DNA of 64,000 bases from Streptomyces sp. NBC_01268 (GTDB lineage: Bacteria > Actinomycetota > Actinomycetes > Streptomycetales > Streptomycetaceae), in the NCBI RefSeq assembly GCF_036240795.1, contig NZ_CP108454.1, positions 5,950,001 through 6,014,000 on the forward strand, read 5' to 3'. Positions 52,667-61,751 of this stretch are shown here, in pieces. The translations under genes and the position numbers were made by a program. Under the pieces are notes generated by a model. The model searched no databases and was not told the origin of the DNA. It worked only from the letters and a program-made list of their open reading frames with translations. Positions within the stretch are counted from its first letter, which is position 1; every line of letters starts with the position of its first letter.

Positions 52667-54220
52667 GTGTTCGATACGCTTTCCGACCGCCTCAGCGCGA
52701 CTTTCAAGTCCCTCCGGGGTAAAGGCCGCCTCTCCGAGCAGGACATCGACAGTGCGGCCCGGGAAATCCGTATCGCGCTCCTCGAGGCCGATGTCGCGCT
52801 GCCCGTCGTCCGCGCGTTCATCAAGAACGTCAAGGAGCGGGCCGCCGGTGCCGAGGTCTCCAAGGCGCTGAACCCCTCGCAGCAGGTCGTCAAGATCGTC
52901 AACGAGGAGCTGGTCGGCATCCTCGGTGGCGAGACCCGCCGCCTGCGGTTCGCCAAGACGGCGCCGACCGTGATCATGCTGGCCGGTCTCCAGGGTGCCG
53001 GTAAGACCACCCTCGCCGGAAAGCTGGGTCTCTGGCTCAAGGGCCAGGGCCACTCCCCGCTGCTCGTCGCCTGCGACCTCCAGCGCCCCAACGCCGTCAC
53101 GCAGCTCTCCGTGGTCGCCGACCGCGCCGGCGTGGCCTTCTACGGCCCGCAGCCGGGCAACGGCGTGGGCGACCCGGTCCAGGTCGCCAAGGACTCCGTC
53201 GAGTACGCGCGCGGCAAGCAGTACGACATCGTCATCGTCGACACCGCCGGCCGCCTGGGCATCGACCAGGAGCTGATGCAGCAGGCCGCGGACATCCGCG
53301 ACGCCGTCAGCCCCGACGAGATCCTCTTCGTCGTCGACGCCATGATCGGTCAGGACGCCGTCAACACCGCGGAGGCCTTCCGCGACGGCGTCGGCTTCGA
53401 CGGCGTGGTCCTCTCCAAGCTGGACGGCGACGCCCGCGGTGGTGCCGCGCTCTCCATCGCGCACGTCACCGGCAAGCAGATCATGTTCGCCTCCAACGGC
53501 GAGAAGCTGGACGACTTCGACGCGTTCCACCCGGACCGCATGGCGTCCCGCATCCTCGGGATGGGCGACATCATGTCGCTCATCGAGAAGGCCGAGCAGA
53601 CCTTCAGCCAGGAAGAGGCCGCCAAGATGGCCTCCAAGCTGGCGTCCAAGAAGGGCCAGGAGTTCACGCTCGACGACTTCATGGCGCAGATGGAGCAGGT
53701 CCGGAAGATGGGCTCCATCTCCAAGCTGCTCGGCATGCTCCCCGGCATGGGCCAGATGAAGGAGCAGATCGCCAACATCGACGAGCGCGAGGTCGACCGC
53801 GTCGGTGCCATCATCAAGTCGATGACCCCGGCCGAGCGCCAGGACCCGACGATCATCAACGGCTCCCGCCGCGCCCGTATCGCCAAGGGTTCCGGTGTCG
53901 AGGTCAGCGCGGTCAAGGGCCTGGTCGAGCGGTTCTTCGAGGCCCGCAAGATGATGTCCCGCATGGCCCAGGGCGGCGGCATGCCGGGCATGCCCGGGAT
54001 GCCCGGCATGGGCGGCGGCCCCGGCCGGCAGAAGAAGCAGATCAAGCAGGCCAAGGGCAAGCGCAAGAGCGGCAACCCGATGAAGCGGAAGGCCGACGAG
54101 CAGGCCGCCGCGGAGCGTCGCGAGCAGGCGCAGGCCGGCGGCGCCTTCGGGCTGCCTGCGGCGGGCGAGGGCCCGGGCGAGTTCGAGCTGCCCGACGAGT
54201 TCAAGAAGTTCATGGGCTGA
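52667..54220 (+). CDS. ffh: Signal recognition particle GTPase Ffh
   Basis: The SRP54-type protein that recognises signal sequences on ribosomes; 517 residues. The NG domain contains GLQGAGKTTLAGKLG (about 106-120), DLQRPNAV, DTAGR and LSKLDGDARGG. The methionine-rich M domain starts near residue 330 and includes INGSRRARIAKGSG, the SRP RNA-binding motif. The tail has a repeated GMPGMPGM stretch, then a Lys/Glu/Ala-rich end. The GTG at 52667 follows CGAGGAAT; TACCCT lies near 52621 as a possible -10. Confidence 0.97.
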   Translation: MFDTLSDRLSATFKSLRGKGRLSEQDIDSAAREIRIALLEADVALPVVRAFIKNVKERAAGAEVSKALNPSQQVVKIVNEELVGILGGETRRLRFAKTAPTVIMLAGLQGAGKTTLAGKLGLWLKGQGHSPLLVACDLQRPNAVTQLSVVADRAGVAFYGPQPGNGVGDPVQVAKDSVEYARGKQYDIVIVDTAGRLGIDQELMQQAADIRDAVSPDEILFVVDAMIGQDAVNTAEAFRDGVGFDGVVLSKLDGDARGGAALSIAHVTGKQIMFASNGEKLDDFDAFHPDRMASRILGMGDIMSLIEKAEQTFSQEEAAKMASKLASKKGQEFTLDDFMAQMEQVRKMGSISKLLGMLPGMGQMKEQIANIDEREVDRVGAIIKSMTPAERQDPTIINGSRRARIAKGSGVEVSAVKGLVERFFEARKMMSRMAQGGGMPGMPGMPGMGGGPGRQKKQIKQAKGKRKSGNPMKRKADEQAAAERREQAQAGGAFGLPAAGEGPGEFELPDEFKKFMG

Positions 54221-54254
54221 CCCGGGGCGGTCCCGGGGCGAAGCCCGACGGAGA

Positions 54255-54293
54255 GGGGCCCGTGGCGGTGCGAAACCGCCACGGGCCCCTTTT
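54255..54293 (+). terminator. Canonical Rho-independent terminator of ffh
   Basis: A 15-bp perfect stem (54255-54269 with 54275-54289), loop GCGAA, followed by TTTT (54290-54293). Confidence 0.92.
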
Positions 54294-54371
54294 CACTCCC
54301 TCGAACCACCCGTAATGCCGGGAATGTCCAGCTCTTCGATACTGGGGCCACCGCCGCCCCGAGGAGAGCCC

Positions 54372-56288
54372 GTGGCCAACCCCGTACCCCCGCGCGACCG
54401 GACCGACCAGCCCTGGCGCTCGGAAGGGGCCCCGCCGCCCCCGCCGCCCAAGCGGAGGATGCCCGGCGGCTGGGGCGGCCTCATCCTCACCGCGCTCGCG
54501 GTCTACCTCATCGCCAACCTGGTGCTCGGCTTCTTCAACGAGGGCGACGGGCCGACCATCTCGTACACCGAGTTCAGCAAGCAGGTCGCGGCCGGCAACG
54601 TCACCAAGATCTACTCCAAGGGCGACGCCATCCAGGGGCAGCTGAAGGACAAGCAGCCCGTCCCCGACGGCGACGGCGACTACACCAAGTTCCAGACCCA
54701 GCGCCCCGCCTTCGCCGACGACGACCTGTGGGCGCAGCTGACCAAGCAGAACGTCACCGTCACCGCCAAGCCGGTCGTCGCGGAGCGCAGTTTCCTCGCC
54801 AACCTGCTGATCTCGCTCGCCCCCATGCTGCTGCTCATCGTCCTGTGGGTGTTCATCGCCCGCCGGATGAGCGCCGGCGTGGGCGGCGCCGGCGGCATGC
54901 TCGGCCGCAAGGCACCGCCCAAGCCCGTCGAACTGGAGGGCGCCAAGCGCACCACCTTCGCCGACGTCGCCGGCATCGACGAGGTCGAAGGCGAGCTCAA
55001 CGACGTCGTCGACTTCCTCAAGAACCCCGACGCCTACCGCGCGATGGGCGCCAGGATGCCCCGCGGCGTGCTGCTCGCCGGACCGCCCGGAACCGGCAAG
55101 ACGCTCCTCGCCCGGGCCGTCGCGGGCGAGGCGGGGGTGCCCTTCTTCTCCGCCTCCGCCTCCGAGTTCATCGAGATGATCGTGGGCGTCGGCGCCTCCC
55201 GCGTCCGCGAACTCTTCGCCGAGGCCCGCAAGGTCGCCCCCGCGATCATCTTCATCGACGAGATCGACACCATCGGCCGGGCCCGCGGCGCAGGCGCCGG
55301 CATGGGCGGCCACGACGAGCGGGAGCAGACCCTCAACCAGATCCTCACCGAGATGGACGGCTTCACCGGCTCCGAGGGCGTCATCGTGATCGCCGCCACC
55401 AACCGGGCCGACGTCCTCGACCCCGCCCTCACCCGCCCCGGCCGCTTCGACCGGATCGTGCACGTCAACCCGCCCGACCGCGGCGGCCGCGAGGCCATCC
55501 TCAAGATCCACACCCGGGAGATCCCGCTCGACAGCAACGTCGACCTGGAACACGTCGCCAAGACCACCCCCGGCATGACCGGCGCCGAACTCGCCAACCT
55601 CGCCAACGAGGCCGCGCTGCTCGCCGTCAAGCGCCAGCAGAAGGCCGTCACCCGGTCCGACCTCTCCGACGCCCTGGAGAAGGTCCAGCTCGGCGCCGAA
55701 CGCCCGCTCGTCATGCCCGAGGAGGAGCGCCGCCGCACCGCCTACCACGAGAGCGGCCACGCCCTGCTCGGCATGCTCCAACCCGGCGCCGACCCCGTCC
55801 GCAAGATCACCATCGTGCCCCGCGGGCGCGCCCTCGGCGTCACCCTGTCGACACCCGAGTCCGACAAGTACGCCTACACCGAGGAGTACCTGCGCGGCCG
55901 GATCATCGGCGCCCTCGGCGGCATGGCGGCCGAGCAGGTCGTCTTCGGCGTCATCACCACCGGCGCCGAGAGCGACCTGGAACAGGTCACCAACATCGCC
56001 CGCGGGATGGCCGGCCGCTGGGGCATGAGCGAACGCGTCGGCCGCCTCACCGCCATCCCCGGCGACGCCCAGCAGGCCTACGGACTCTCCGCCGCCCCCG
56101 CCACCCTCGACACCGTCGACTCGGAGATGCGCCGCATCGTCGACGAGTGCTACGAGAGCGCCCTGCGCCAGCTCCAGGAACACCGCGACAAGCTGGACGC
56201 CCTCGCCGAGGCCCTCCTCGCCAACGAGACCCTGGAGGAGGACGCGGCCTACCGCGCGGCCGGGATCCCGCGCCTGCGGAAGGAGTAG
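54372..56288 (+). CDS. ftsH: ATP-dependent zinc metalloprotease FtsH
   Basis: A membrane-anchored AAA+ protease of 638 residues. The first helix is [20 protein letters not shown] and the second is [23 protein letters not shown], with a small extracytoplasmic domain between. Walker A GPPGTGKT is at 237-244 and Walker B IIFIDEID near 292-299. The zinc site is HESGH (459-463), with Ser in place of the common Ala. I chose GTG 54372 because GAGGAG lies five bases before it; an in-frame ATG at 54315 would add 19 residues. Streptomyces usually have more than one FtsH. Confidence 0.95.
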   Translation: MANPVPPRDRTDQPWRSEGAPPPPPPKRRMPGGWGGLILTALAVYLIANLVLGFFNEGDGPTISYTEFSKQVAAGNVTKIYSKGDAIQGQLKDKQPVPDGDGDYTKFQTQRPAFADDDLWAQLTKQNVTVTAKPVVAERSFLANLLISLAPMLLLIVLWVFIARRMSAGVGGAGGMLGRKAPPKPVELEGAKRTTFADVAGIDEVEGELNDVVDFLKNPDAYRAMGARMPRGVLLAGPPGTGKTLLARAVAGEAGVPFFSASASEFIEMIVGVGASRVRELFAEARKVAPAIIFIDEIDTIGRARGAGAGMGGHDEREQTLNQILTEMDGFTGSEGVIVIAATNRADVLDPALTRPGRFDRIVHVNPPDRGGREAILKIHTREIPLDSNVDLEHVAKTTPGMTGAELANLANEAALLAVKRQQKAVTRSDLSDALEKVQLGAERPLVMPEEERRRTAYHESGHALLGMLQPGADPVRKITIVPRGRALGVTLSTPESDKYAYTEEYLRGRIIGALGGMAAEQVVFGVITTGAESDLEQVTNIARGMAGRWGMSERVGRLTAIPGDAQQAYGLSAAPATLDTVDSEMRRIVDECYESALRQLQEHRDKLDALAEALLANETLEEDAAYRAAGIPRLRKE

Positions 56289-56375
56289 CCGGGCGTTCCT
56301 CCCGGCGACGACACCCGCGCGGAAGGGGCCCGCGGGCGCTCACGTACGGGAAGGTCCACGGCACCCCACGCGGCG

Positions 56376-56444
56376 GCGGCCGGGCGGGCTCCCCGCGGCA
56401 CCCGCGCGGAGGGCCGCGGCCGGGCTCCCTACGGCACCCGTGCG
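56376..56444. repeat. Imperfect direct repeat at the 3' end of the methyltransferase gene
   Basis: 56376-56408 and 56416-56444 share about 28 positions, GCGGCCGGG..CTCCC..CGGCACCCG, with a four-base gap. The second copy includes the gene's last codons. Confidence 0.6.
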
Positions 56445-57154
56445 ATCACGTACCGGAAGACGTTCGGCATCCACACCGTGCCGTCCGCGCGGACGTGCGG
56501 CTCCAGCGCCTCCAGGAGCTCCTTCTCCACCTGCTGCGGATCCGTCGCCCGCACCGCCGCGTCGAAGTCGCCCGTCGACAGCAGCCCCCGCACCGCGCTG
56601 TCCGCGTCCGCGTAGCCGAACGGGCAGGCCACCCGGCCCGAGCCCTCCCAGCGCAGCCCGGCCGCCGCGAGGACCTCCTCCAGGTCGTCGCGCTCCGCCG
56701 GCCCCCAGCCGGTCAGCCGCGCCGCGACCCGCAGCACCGAGGCCGTCGCGCAGCGCTCCGGCGGACCCCAGCCCGCCACCACGACCGCCGCGCCCGGCTG
56801 GGCCGGGGGAGTGAACCCGCCCGCCCACGCCGTGATCGGACCCGTCCCGTGGAAGGCGGTGACGACGTCGTACGAGGCGCCCTCCGGCGGCCCCGCCGCA
56901 CTCACCGTCCCCTCCGGCAGCCGCTCCCTCGCCAGCGCCAGGCGCGCGAGGTCCTCGTCCGCGCCGGCCACCCGCGCGCCCCGCGCCGCCGCCATCAGGA
57001 GCGCGAGGCCGGAGCCGCAGCCCAGGCCCAGCACCGAGGACCGGGCGCCCACGCCGAGCCGGTCGTACACCGCCTCGTAGAGGGGCACGAGCATCCGTTC
57101 CTGGATCTCGGCCCAGTCGCGCGCGGGGTGGTGCGGGACGAGCGTAGGTGTCAT
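56429..57154 (-). CDS. SAM-dependent methyltransferase (class I)
   Basis: A 241-residue Rossmann methyltransferase. SSVLGLGCGSGLALLMAAARG near residues 39-59 is motif I. VAGADED, the acidic residue at the end of strand 2, and YDVVTAFHGTGPI (motif IV region) follow. The substrate is unknown; the divergent core suggests a small molecule. It is convergent with ftsH and divergent from a SprT-like gene, so it is probably monocistronic. Confidence 0.85.
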   Translation of the reverse strand: MTPTLVPHHPARDWAEIQERMLVPLYEAVYDRLGVGARSSVLGLGCGSGLALLMAAARGARVAGADEDLARLALARERLPEGTVSAAGPPEGASYDVVTAFHGTGPITAWAGGFTPPAQPGAAVVVAGWGPPERCATASVLRVAARLTGWGPAERDDLEEVLAAAGLRWEGSGRVACPFGYADADSAVRGLLSTGDFDAAVRATDPQQVEKELLEALEPHVRADGTVWMPNVFRYVIARVP

Positions 57155-57483
57155 GGAAAGCGCCCCAATCGGTGCCTGGACGACAACCCCCCGTAGTCAG
57201 GGAACTGCGCATCCCGGCCCGCGTCCAGTGCTCGCGCCGTACGACTTCCGGACAGCGGGAGCGGCGCTTTCCCGACGGGCGGGGGGCGGTGCCCGACTTC
57301 GGGCAGGAGCCCGGTACTGTCCCTCCCACCAGCCCCCGGCGCATGTGCCGACACCGCGCGCCGGGGCGTATGCGCCGCTACGCACCGGCTTGACGGGCAA
57401 CCAGGGCAACTGACGGGTACGTGCAAAATATTTGGGATGCCCCGGAATGGAACCCGGAGGGGATCCGGCTCGTTGTACCCGAC
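57155..57483. promoter_or_regulatory. Divergent region between the methyltransferase and SprT-like genes
   Basis: Within 329 bases an AT-rich patch (AAAATATTT, near 57425-57433) is the only local compositional change. TTGACGGG and CTGACGGG occur 23 bases apart (57388, 57411). An in-frame GTG at 57421 could start the SprT-like gene earlier. No other gene is seen. Confidence 0.4.
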
Positions 57484-58077
57484 GTGAGCACGACACCCCC
57501 TGTTCTCGCCGCAGAGCTGGCACAGGCGTGGGCCGACATTCAGCGGTACCACCCCGAGCTGCCCGACCTTGCCGCGCCCGAGTCCCTGATCGGAGAGTCG
57601 TCGTCCGCCTGTGGCGCCGAACTCTCCTTCGAGCGACTGCTCCACGAGGCAGTCCACGGCATCGCCGCCGCCCGAGGAGTCCGCGACACCTCCCGGGCCG
57701 GCCGCTACCACAACCGCAGATTCCTCGCGATCGCCGAGGAACTGGGCCTGGACCACCCCGAGGAGCCGCACGCCAGCAGCGGCTTCTCGCTGGTCACGCT
57801 GAACGCGGAGGCCAGGCGCCGCTACCGGCCCACCATCGAGCGGCTCCAGCGCGCGCTCAAGGCCCACACGGTCGCGACCGCCGCCGACACCAAGCGCTCC
57901 TTCCGCGGACCGGCCGCCCGGCACGGTTCCTCGGGCGGCGGCGTGCGGGTCAAGGCCGTCTGCGACTGCGGGCGCAACGTGCGCGTGGTCCCGTCCGTGC
58001 TCGCCCAGGCGCCGATCGTCTGCGGCGGCTGCGGCAAGCCCTTCCGCATCCCCGAGACAGTGGGCGCCGCCAGCTGA
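57484..58077 (+). CDS. SprT-like zinc-metallopeptidase-domain protein
   Basis: A 197-residue protein. LLHEAVHGIAAARG carries the HExxH zinc motif in SprT/Spartan arrangement, followed by RYHNRRFLAIAEELGL, a typical SprT third-ligand region. A C-terminal zinc ribbon has CDCG and CGGCG pairs. Eukaryotic Spartan degrades DNA-protein crosslinks; the bacterial role is not established. The start GTG 57484 (VSTTPPVLAAELAQAW) fits relatives as I recall them; GTG 57421 would add 21 residues without conservation. It lies upstream of the rpsP operon. Confidence 0.85.
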   Translation: MSTTPPVLAAELAQAWADIQRYHPELPDLAAPESLIGESSSACGAELSFERLLHEAVHGIAAARGVRDTSRAGRYHNRRFLAIAEELGLDHPEEPHASSGFSLVTLNAEARRRYRPTIERLQRALKAHTVATAADTKRSFRGPAARHGSSGGGVRVKAVCDCGRNVRVVPSVLAQAPIVCGGCGKPFRIPETVGAAS

Positions 58078-58234
58078 CCTCGGCGGGTGTGGCACAATGG
58101 CTAGCTGTACTCGACAGTCGCATAGGACCCCTCTCTCCTCCGGCTGACGCGTCCTTCGGGCCCCTCGGGTTCCGCAACCCCACGTGGCATCCCGTTGGTG
58201 CCCAACCACGTCAAGACCAGGAGACACCACTCCA

Positions 58235-58678
58235 GTGGCAGTCAAGATCAAGCTCAAGCGCCTCGGCAAGATCCGCCAGCCCCACTACCGCATCGTCGTC
58301 GCCGACTCCCGCACCCGTCGGGACGGTCGCGCGATCGAGGAGATCGGCCTCTACCACCCGACGTACAACCCGTCGCGTATCGAGGTCGACTCCGAGCGTG
58401 CGCAGTACTGGCTGTCCGTCGGCGCCCAGCCGACCGAGCCGGTTCTCGCCATTCTGAAGCTCACCGGCGACTGGCAGAAGCACAAGGGCCTCCCGGCCCC
58501 GGAGAAGCCGCTTCTCGCCCCGGCGACCAAGGAAGCCAAGCGCGCCACGTTCGACGAGTTCGCCAAGGCGCTCGAGGGCGGCGACGCCAAGGGTGAGGCC
58601 ATCACCCCGAAGGCCAAGAAGGCTGACAAGAAGGCGGACGAGGCCGAGGCCGAGTCCACCGAGTCGACCGAGGCCTGA
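58235..58678 (+). CDS. rpsP: 30S ribosomal protein S16
   Basis: A 147-residue bS16. [25 protein letters not shown] is the N-terminal signature and [19 protein letters not shown] follows. An actinobacterial Lys/Ala/Glu-rich tail of about 60 residues extends the usual length. The GTG at 58235 follows CAGGAG by eleven bases. First gene of the rpsP-KH-rimM-trmD-rplS group. TGGCACAATGG near 58089 is a likely promoter -10 region. Confidence 0.97.
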   Translation: MAVKIKLKRLGKIRQPHYRIVVADSRTRRDGRAIEEIGLYHPTYNPSRIEVDSERAQYWLSVGAQPTEPVLAILKLTGDWQKHKGLPAPEKPLLAPATKEAKRATFDEFAKALEGGDAKGEAITPKAKKADKKADEAEAESTESTEA

Positions 58679-58680
58679 GC

Positions 58681-58920
58681 ATGCTCGAGGAGGCTCTCGA
58701 GCACCTCGTGAAGGGCATCGTCGACAACCCCGACGATGTGCAGGTCGCCTCGCGCAACCTGCGTCGCGGCCGTGTGCTCGAGGTTCGGGTCCATCCCGAT
58801 GACCTCGGCAAGGTGATCGGCCGTAACGGCCGCACCGCACGTGCGCTGCGTACCGTCGTGGGCGCCATCGGCGGCCGTGGCATCCGCGTCGACCTCGTCG
58901 ACGTGGACCAGGTGCGCTGA
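58681..58920 (+). CDS. khpA: KH-domain RNA-binding protein
   Basis: A 79-residue single KH-domain protein (KhpA type), associated with ribosome assembly or sRNA binding in other bacteria. IGRNGRTARALR holds the GxxG loop and LEEALEHLVKGIVDNPDDV is the conserved start. It begins two bases after the rpsP stop. Confidence 0.93.
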   Translation: MLEEALEHLVKGIVDNPDDVQVASRNLRRGRVLEVRVHPDDLGKVIGRNGRTARALRTVVGAIGGRGIRVDLVDVDQVR

Positions 58921-58934
58921 AAAAGAACACCGGC

Positions 58935-58971
58935 ACGGGCCGGGGAGGGCCTAGCGCCCACCCCGGCCCGT
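58935..58971 (+). terminator. Hairpin between the KH gene and rimM
   Basis: An 11-bp perfect stem (58935-58945 with 58961-58971) has an inner GGGC/GCCC pairing. Within an otherwise tight operon, it may attenuate transcription or mark an mRNA processing point. Confidence 0.65.
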
Positions 58972-59008
58972 TGTCGTACCCACGGGAAAGACAGGAGAGA
59001 GTGGAGAA

Positions 59009-59602
59009 GTGCAGCTGGTAGTCGCGCGGATCGGCCGCGCCCACGGCATCAAGGGCGAGGTCACCGTCGAAGTGCGGACCGACGAGCCCGAGCTCAGGCT
59101 CGGCCCCGGAGCAGTCCTGCTCACCGACCCGGCCTCCACCGGGCCGCTCACCATCGAGACCGGCCGGGTGCACAGCGGCCGCCTCCTGCTGCGCTTCGAG
59201 GGCGTCAAGGACCGCACCGCGGCCGAGGCCCTGCGCAACACGGTCCTCATCGCCGAGATCGACCCCGAGGAACTGCCGGAGGAGGAGGACGAGTACTACG
59301 ACCACCAGCTCATGGACCTCGACGTGGTCCTCGCCGACGGCACCGAGATCGGCGTCATCTCCGAGATCTCCCACCTGCCGTCCCAGGACCTCTTCATCGT
59401 GGAGCGGCCCGACGGCAGCGAGGTGATGATCCCCTTCGTCTCGGAGATCGTCACCGAGATCGACCTGGAGAACCAGCGGGCCGTGATCGTCCCGCCGCCC
59501 GGTCTGATCGACGACCGGGCCGAGATCGCCTCCGCCCGCGAGGACGAGTCCGCCGACTCCGCGGAGCCCTCCGAGGGCGACGACTCCGGGGACCGCGCAT
59601 GA
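59009..59602 (+). CDS. rimM: Ribosome maturation factor RimM
   Basis: A 197-residue 30S-assembly factor that binds S19. [24 protein letters not shown] is the N-terminal signature, and a PRC-barrel C-terminal half contains [13 protein letters not shown] and [14 protein letters not shown]. An acidic tail follows. The GTG at 59009 follows AGAGAGTGGAGAA. It overlaps trmD by ATGA. Confidence 0.96.
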   Translation: MQLVVARIGRAHGIKGEVTVEVRTDEPELRLGPGAVLLTDPASTGPLTIETGRVHSGRLLLRFEGVKDRTAAEALRNTVLIAEIDPEELPEEEDEYYDHQLMDLDVVLADGTEIGVISEISHLPSQDLFIVERPDGSEVMIPFVSEIVTEIDLENQRAVIVPPPGLIDDRAEIASAREDESADSAEPSEGDDSGDRA

Positions 59603-60420
59603 GGCTCGACGTCGTCACGATCTTCCCCGAGTACCTCGAACCGCTGAACGTGTCGCTGGTCGGCAAGGCCCGTGCCCGCGGCCAGCTCGACGTCCACGTC
59701 CACCACCTGCGCGACTGGACCTACGACCGGCACAACACCGTCGACGACACCCCGTACGGCGGCGGCCCCGGCATGGTCATGAAGACCGACCCCTGGGGCG
59801 ACGCGCTCGACCAGACCCTCGCCGACGGGTTCGAGGCCGGCGCCCACGGCCCGGTCCTCGTCGTCCCCACCCCCAGCGGCCGGCCCTTCACCCAGGAGCT
59901 CGCCGTCGAGCTCTCCGAGCGGCCCTGGCTGATCTTCACGCCCGCCCGCTACGAGGGCATCGACCGCAGGGTCATCGACGAGTACGCCACCCGGATGCCG
60001 GTCTACGAGGTGTCCATCGGCGACTACGTGCTGGCCGGCGGCGAGGCCGCCGTCCTGGTCGTCACCGAGGCCGTCGCCCGGCTGCTGCCCGGCGTCCTCG
60101 GCAACGCCGAGTCGCACCGGGACGACTCCTTCGCCCCCGGCGCCATGGCCAACCTCCTGGAAGGGCCCGTCTACACCAAGCCCCCCGAGTGGCGCGGCCG
60201 CGGCATCCCGGACGTCCTGCTCAGCGGGCACCACGGGAAGATCGCGCGCTGGCGGCGCGACGAGGCCTTCCGGCGCACCGCGGCCAACCGGCCGGACCTG
60301 ATCGAGCGCTGCGACCCCGCCGCCTTCGACAAGAAGGACCGGGAGATCCTCTCCATGATGGGCTGGGCCCCCGAGCCCGGCGGCCGATTTTGGCGCAGGC
60401 CCGACGACGTGGAAGAATAG
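59599..60420 (+). CDS. trmD: tRNA (guanine37-N1)-methyltransferase
   Basis: A SPOUT-class methyltransferase of 273 residues that protects reading frame by m1G37. [16 protein letters not shown] and [12 protein letters not shown] are N-terminal motifs. The knotted SAM site includes [35 protein letters not shown]. Overlaps the rimM stop. Confidence 0.97.
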   Translation: MRLDVVTIFPEYLEPLNVSLVGKARARGQLDVHVHHLRDWTYDRHNTVDDTPYGGGPGMVMKTDPWGDALDQTLADGFEAGAHGPVLVVPTPSGRPFTQELAVELSERPWLIFTPARYEGIDRRVIDEYATRMPVYEVSIGDYVLAGGEAAVLVVTEAVARLLPGVLGNAESHRDDSFAPGAMANLLEGPVYTKPPEWRGRGIPDVLLSGHHGKIARWRRDEAFRRTAANRPDLIERCDPAAFDKKDREILSMMGWAPEPGGRFWRRPDDVEE

Positions 60421-60548
60421 GCCGCTGTCGTACGTCCGGCGCGCGCCCCTGCCACAGGGGGACGACGCCCGCCAGAGACGCACGGCGATCACCGACCATT
60501 CGTACGTACCGCTGATGACCTGTGGCATCAGCGAGGAAAGAGACCTCC

Positions 60549-60899
60549 ATGGCCTCCCTGCTCGACCAGGTCAACGCCGGTTCGCTCCGCGCCGACGTCC
60601 CGGCCTTCCGCCCCGGCGACACCGTGAACGTCCACGTTCGCGTCATCGAGGGCAACCGCTCCCGTATCCAGCAGTTCAAGGGCGTCGTCATCCGCCGCCA
60701 GGGCTCCGGCGTCTCCGAGACCTTCACCGTCCGCAAGGTCTCCTTCTCCGTCGGCGTCGAGCGCACCTTCCCGGTGAACTCCCCGATCTTCGAGAAGATC
60801 GAGGTCGTGACCCGCGGTGACGTCCGTCGCGCCAAGCTCTACTACCTCCGTGAGCTGCGCGGCAAGGCCGCGAAGATCAAGGAGAAGCGCGACCGCTAA
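60549..60899 (+). CDS. rplS: 50S ribosomal protein L19
   Basis: A 116-residue bL19 at the subunit interface. [28 protein letters not shown] and [24 protein letters not shown] are hallmarks. The ATG at 60549 follows GAGGAAAGAG. Last ribosomal gene before the signal peptidase cluster. Confidence 0.98.
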   Translation: MASLLDQVNAGSLRADVPAFRPGDTVNVHVRVIEGNRSRIQQFKGVVIRRQGSGVSETFTVRKVSFSVGVERTFPVNSPIFEKIEVVTRGDVRRAKLYYLRELRGKAAKIKEKRDR

Positions 60900-60938
60900 G
60901 CCTCGGTCCACAGGGTGGCGGGATAAGCTCTGCCCCCG

Positions 60939-61751
60939 ATGGACACCGAAGCACAGCACACGGAGCGCGATCGCTCCTCCGACGAGGAGGAGCGGTCGCG
61001 CTCCGCGCGCATGTCCGGGGCCCTCGCGGCCGCCGGACCCCTCACCTGGCGCCGTACGGGTCTGATCGGCGTGGCCTGCATGGTCTTCCTGCTGGTCTTC
61101 AGCCACTTCGTGCTCCAGCCCTTCCTGGTGCCCAGCGGCTCCATGGAACCCACCCTCCAGGTCGGCGACCGGATCCTGGTCAACAAGCTGGCGTACCGCT
61201 TCGGCGACGAGCCGCGCCGGGGCGACGTCGTCGTCTTCGACGGCACCGGCTCCTTCGTCCGGCAGGCGCCGGCCGGCAACCCGGTCACCGGCGCCCTGCA
61301 CGACGCGGCCGCCGCCCTCGGCCTCGCCGAGCCCGACGAGACCGACTTCGTGAAGCGGGTCGTCGGCACCGGCGGCGACCGGGTGGTCTGCTGCGACAAG
61401 GACGGCCGGATCAGCGTCAACGGCGCCCCCGTCCAGGAGCGGTACGTGATGCTGGGCGACCAGCCGTCCAAGGTGCCCTTCGACATCGTCGTGCCGCCCG
61501 GCACCCTGTGGGTCATGGGCGACCACCGCAGCCAGTCCAGCGACTCCCGGGACCACCTCGGGCAGCCCGGCGGCGGCATGGTCCCGGTCGACAAGGTCAT
61601 CGGGCGCGCGGACTGGATCGGCTGGCCCTTCGGCCGCTGGTCCACCGTCCCCGGGACGGAGGCCTTCGCCGCCGTGCCCGACTGGACGGGCGGCGGACAC
61701 GCCGGGAGCCCCACGAGCCCGGGGAGCGGCGCCGGGCGCGGCCATGGGTAG
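60939..61751 (+). CDS. sipW: Type I signal peptidase SipW
   Basis: First of four consecutive signal peptidases; 270 residues. One N-terminal membrane helix (RTGLIGVACMVFLLVFSHFVL) is followed by the catalytic Ser68 in PSGSMEPTL and Lys139 in FVKRVVGTGGDRV. MGDHRSQSSDSR is box E. There is no C-terminal membrane helix, which matches SipW in the S. lividans sipW-X-Y-Z cluster. It cleaves signal peptides of exported proteins outside the membrane. TAAGCT lies near the ATG at 60939. Confidence 0.92.
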   Translation: MDTEAQHTERDRSSDEEERSRSARMSGALAAAGPLTWRRTGLIGVACMVFLLVFSHFVLQPFLVPSGSMEPTLQVGDRILVNKLAYRFGDEPRRGDVVVFDGTGSFVRQAPAGNPVTGALHDAAAALGLAEPDETDFVKRVVGTGGDRVVCCDKDGRISVNGAPVQERYVMLGDQPSKVPFDIVVPPGTLWVMGDHRSQSSDSRDHLGQPGGGMVPVDKVIGRADWIGWPFGRWSTVPGTEAFAAVPDWTGGGHAGSPTSPGSGAGRGHG

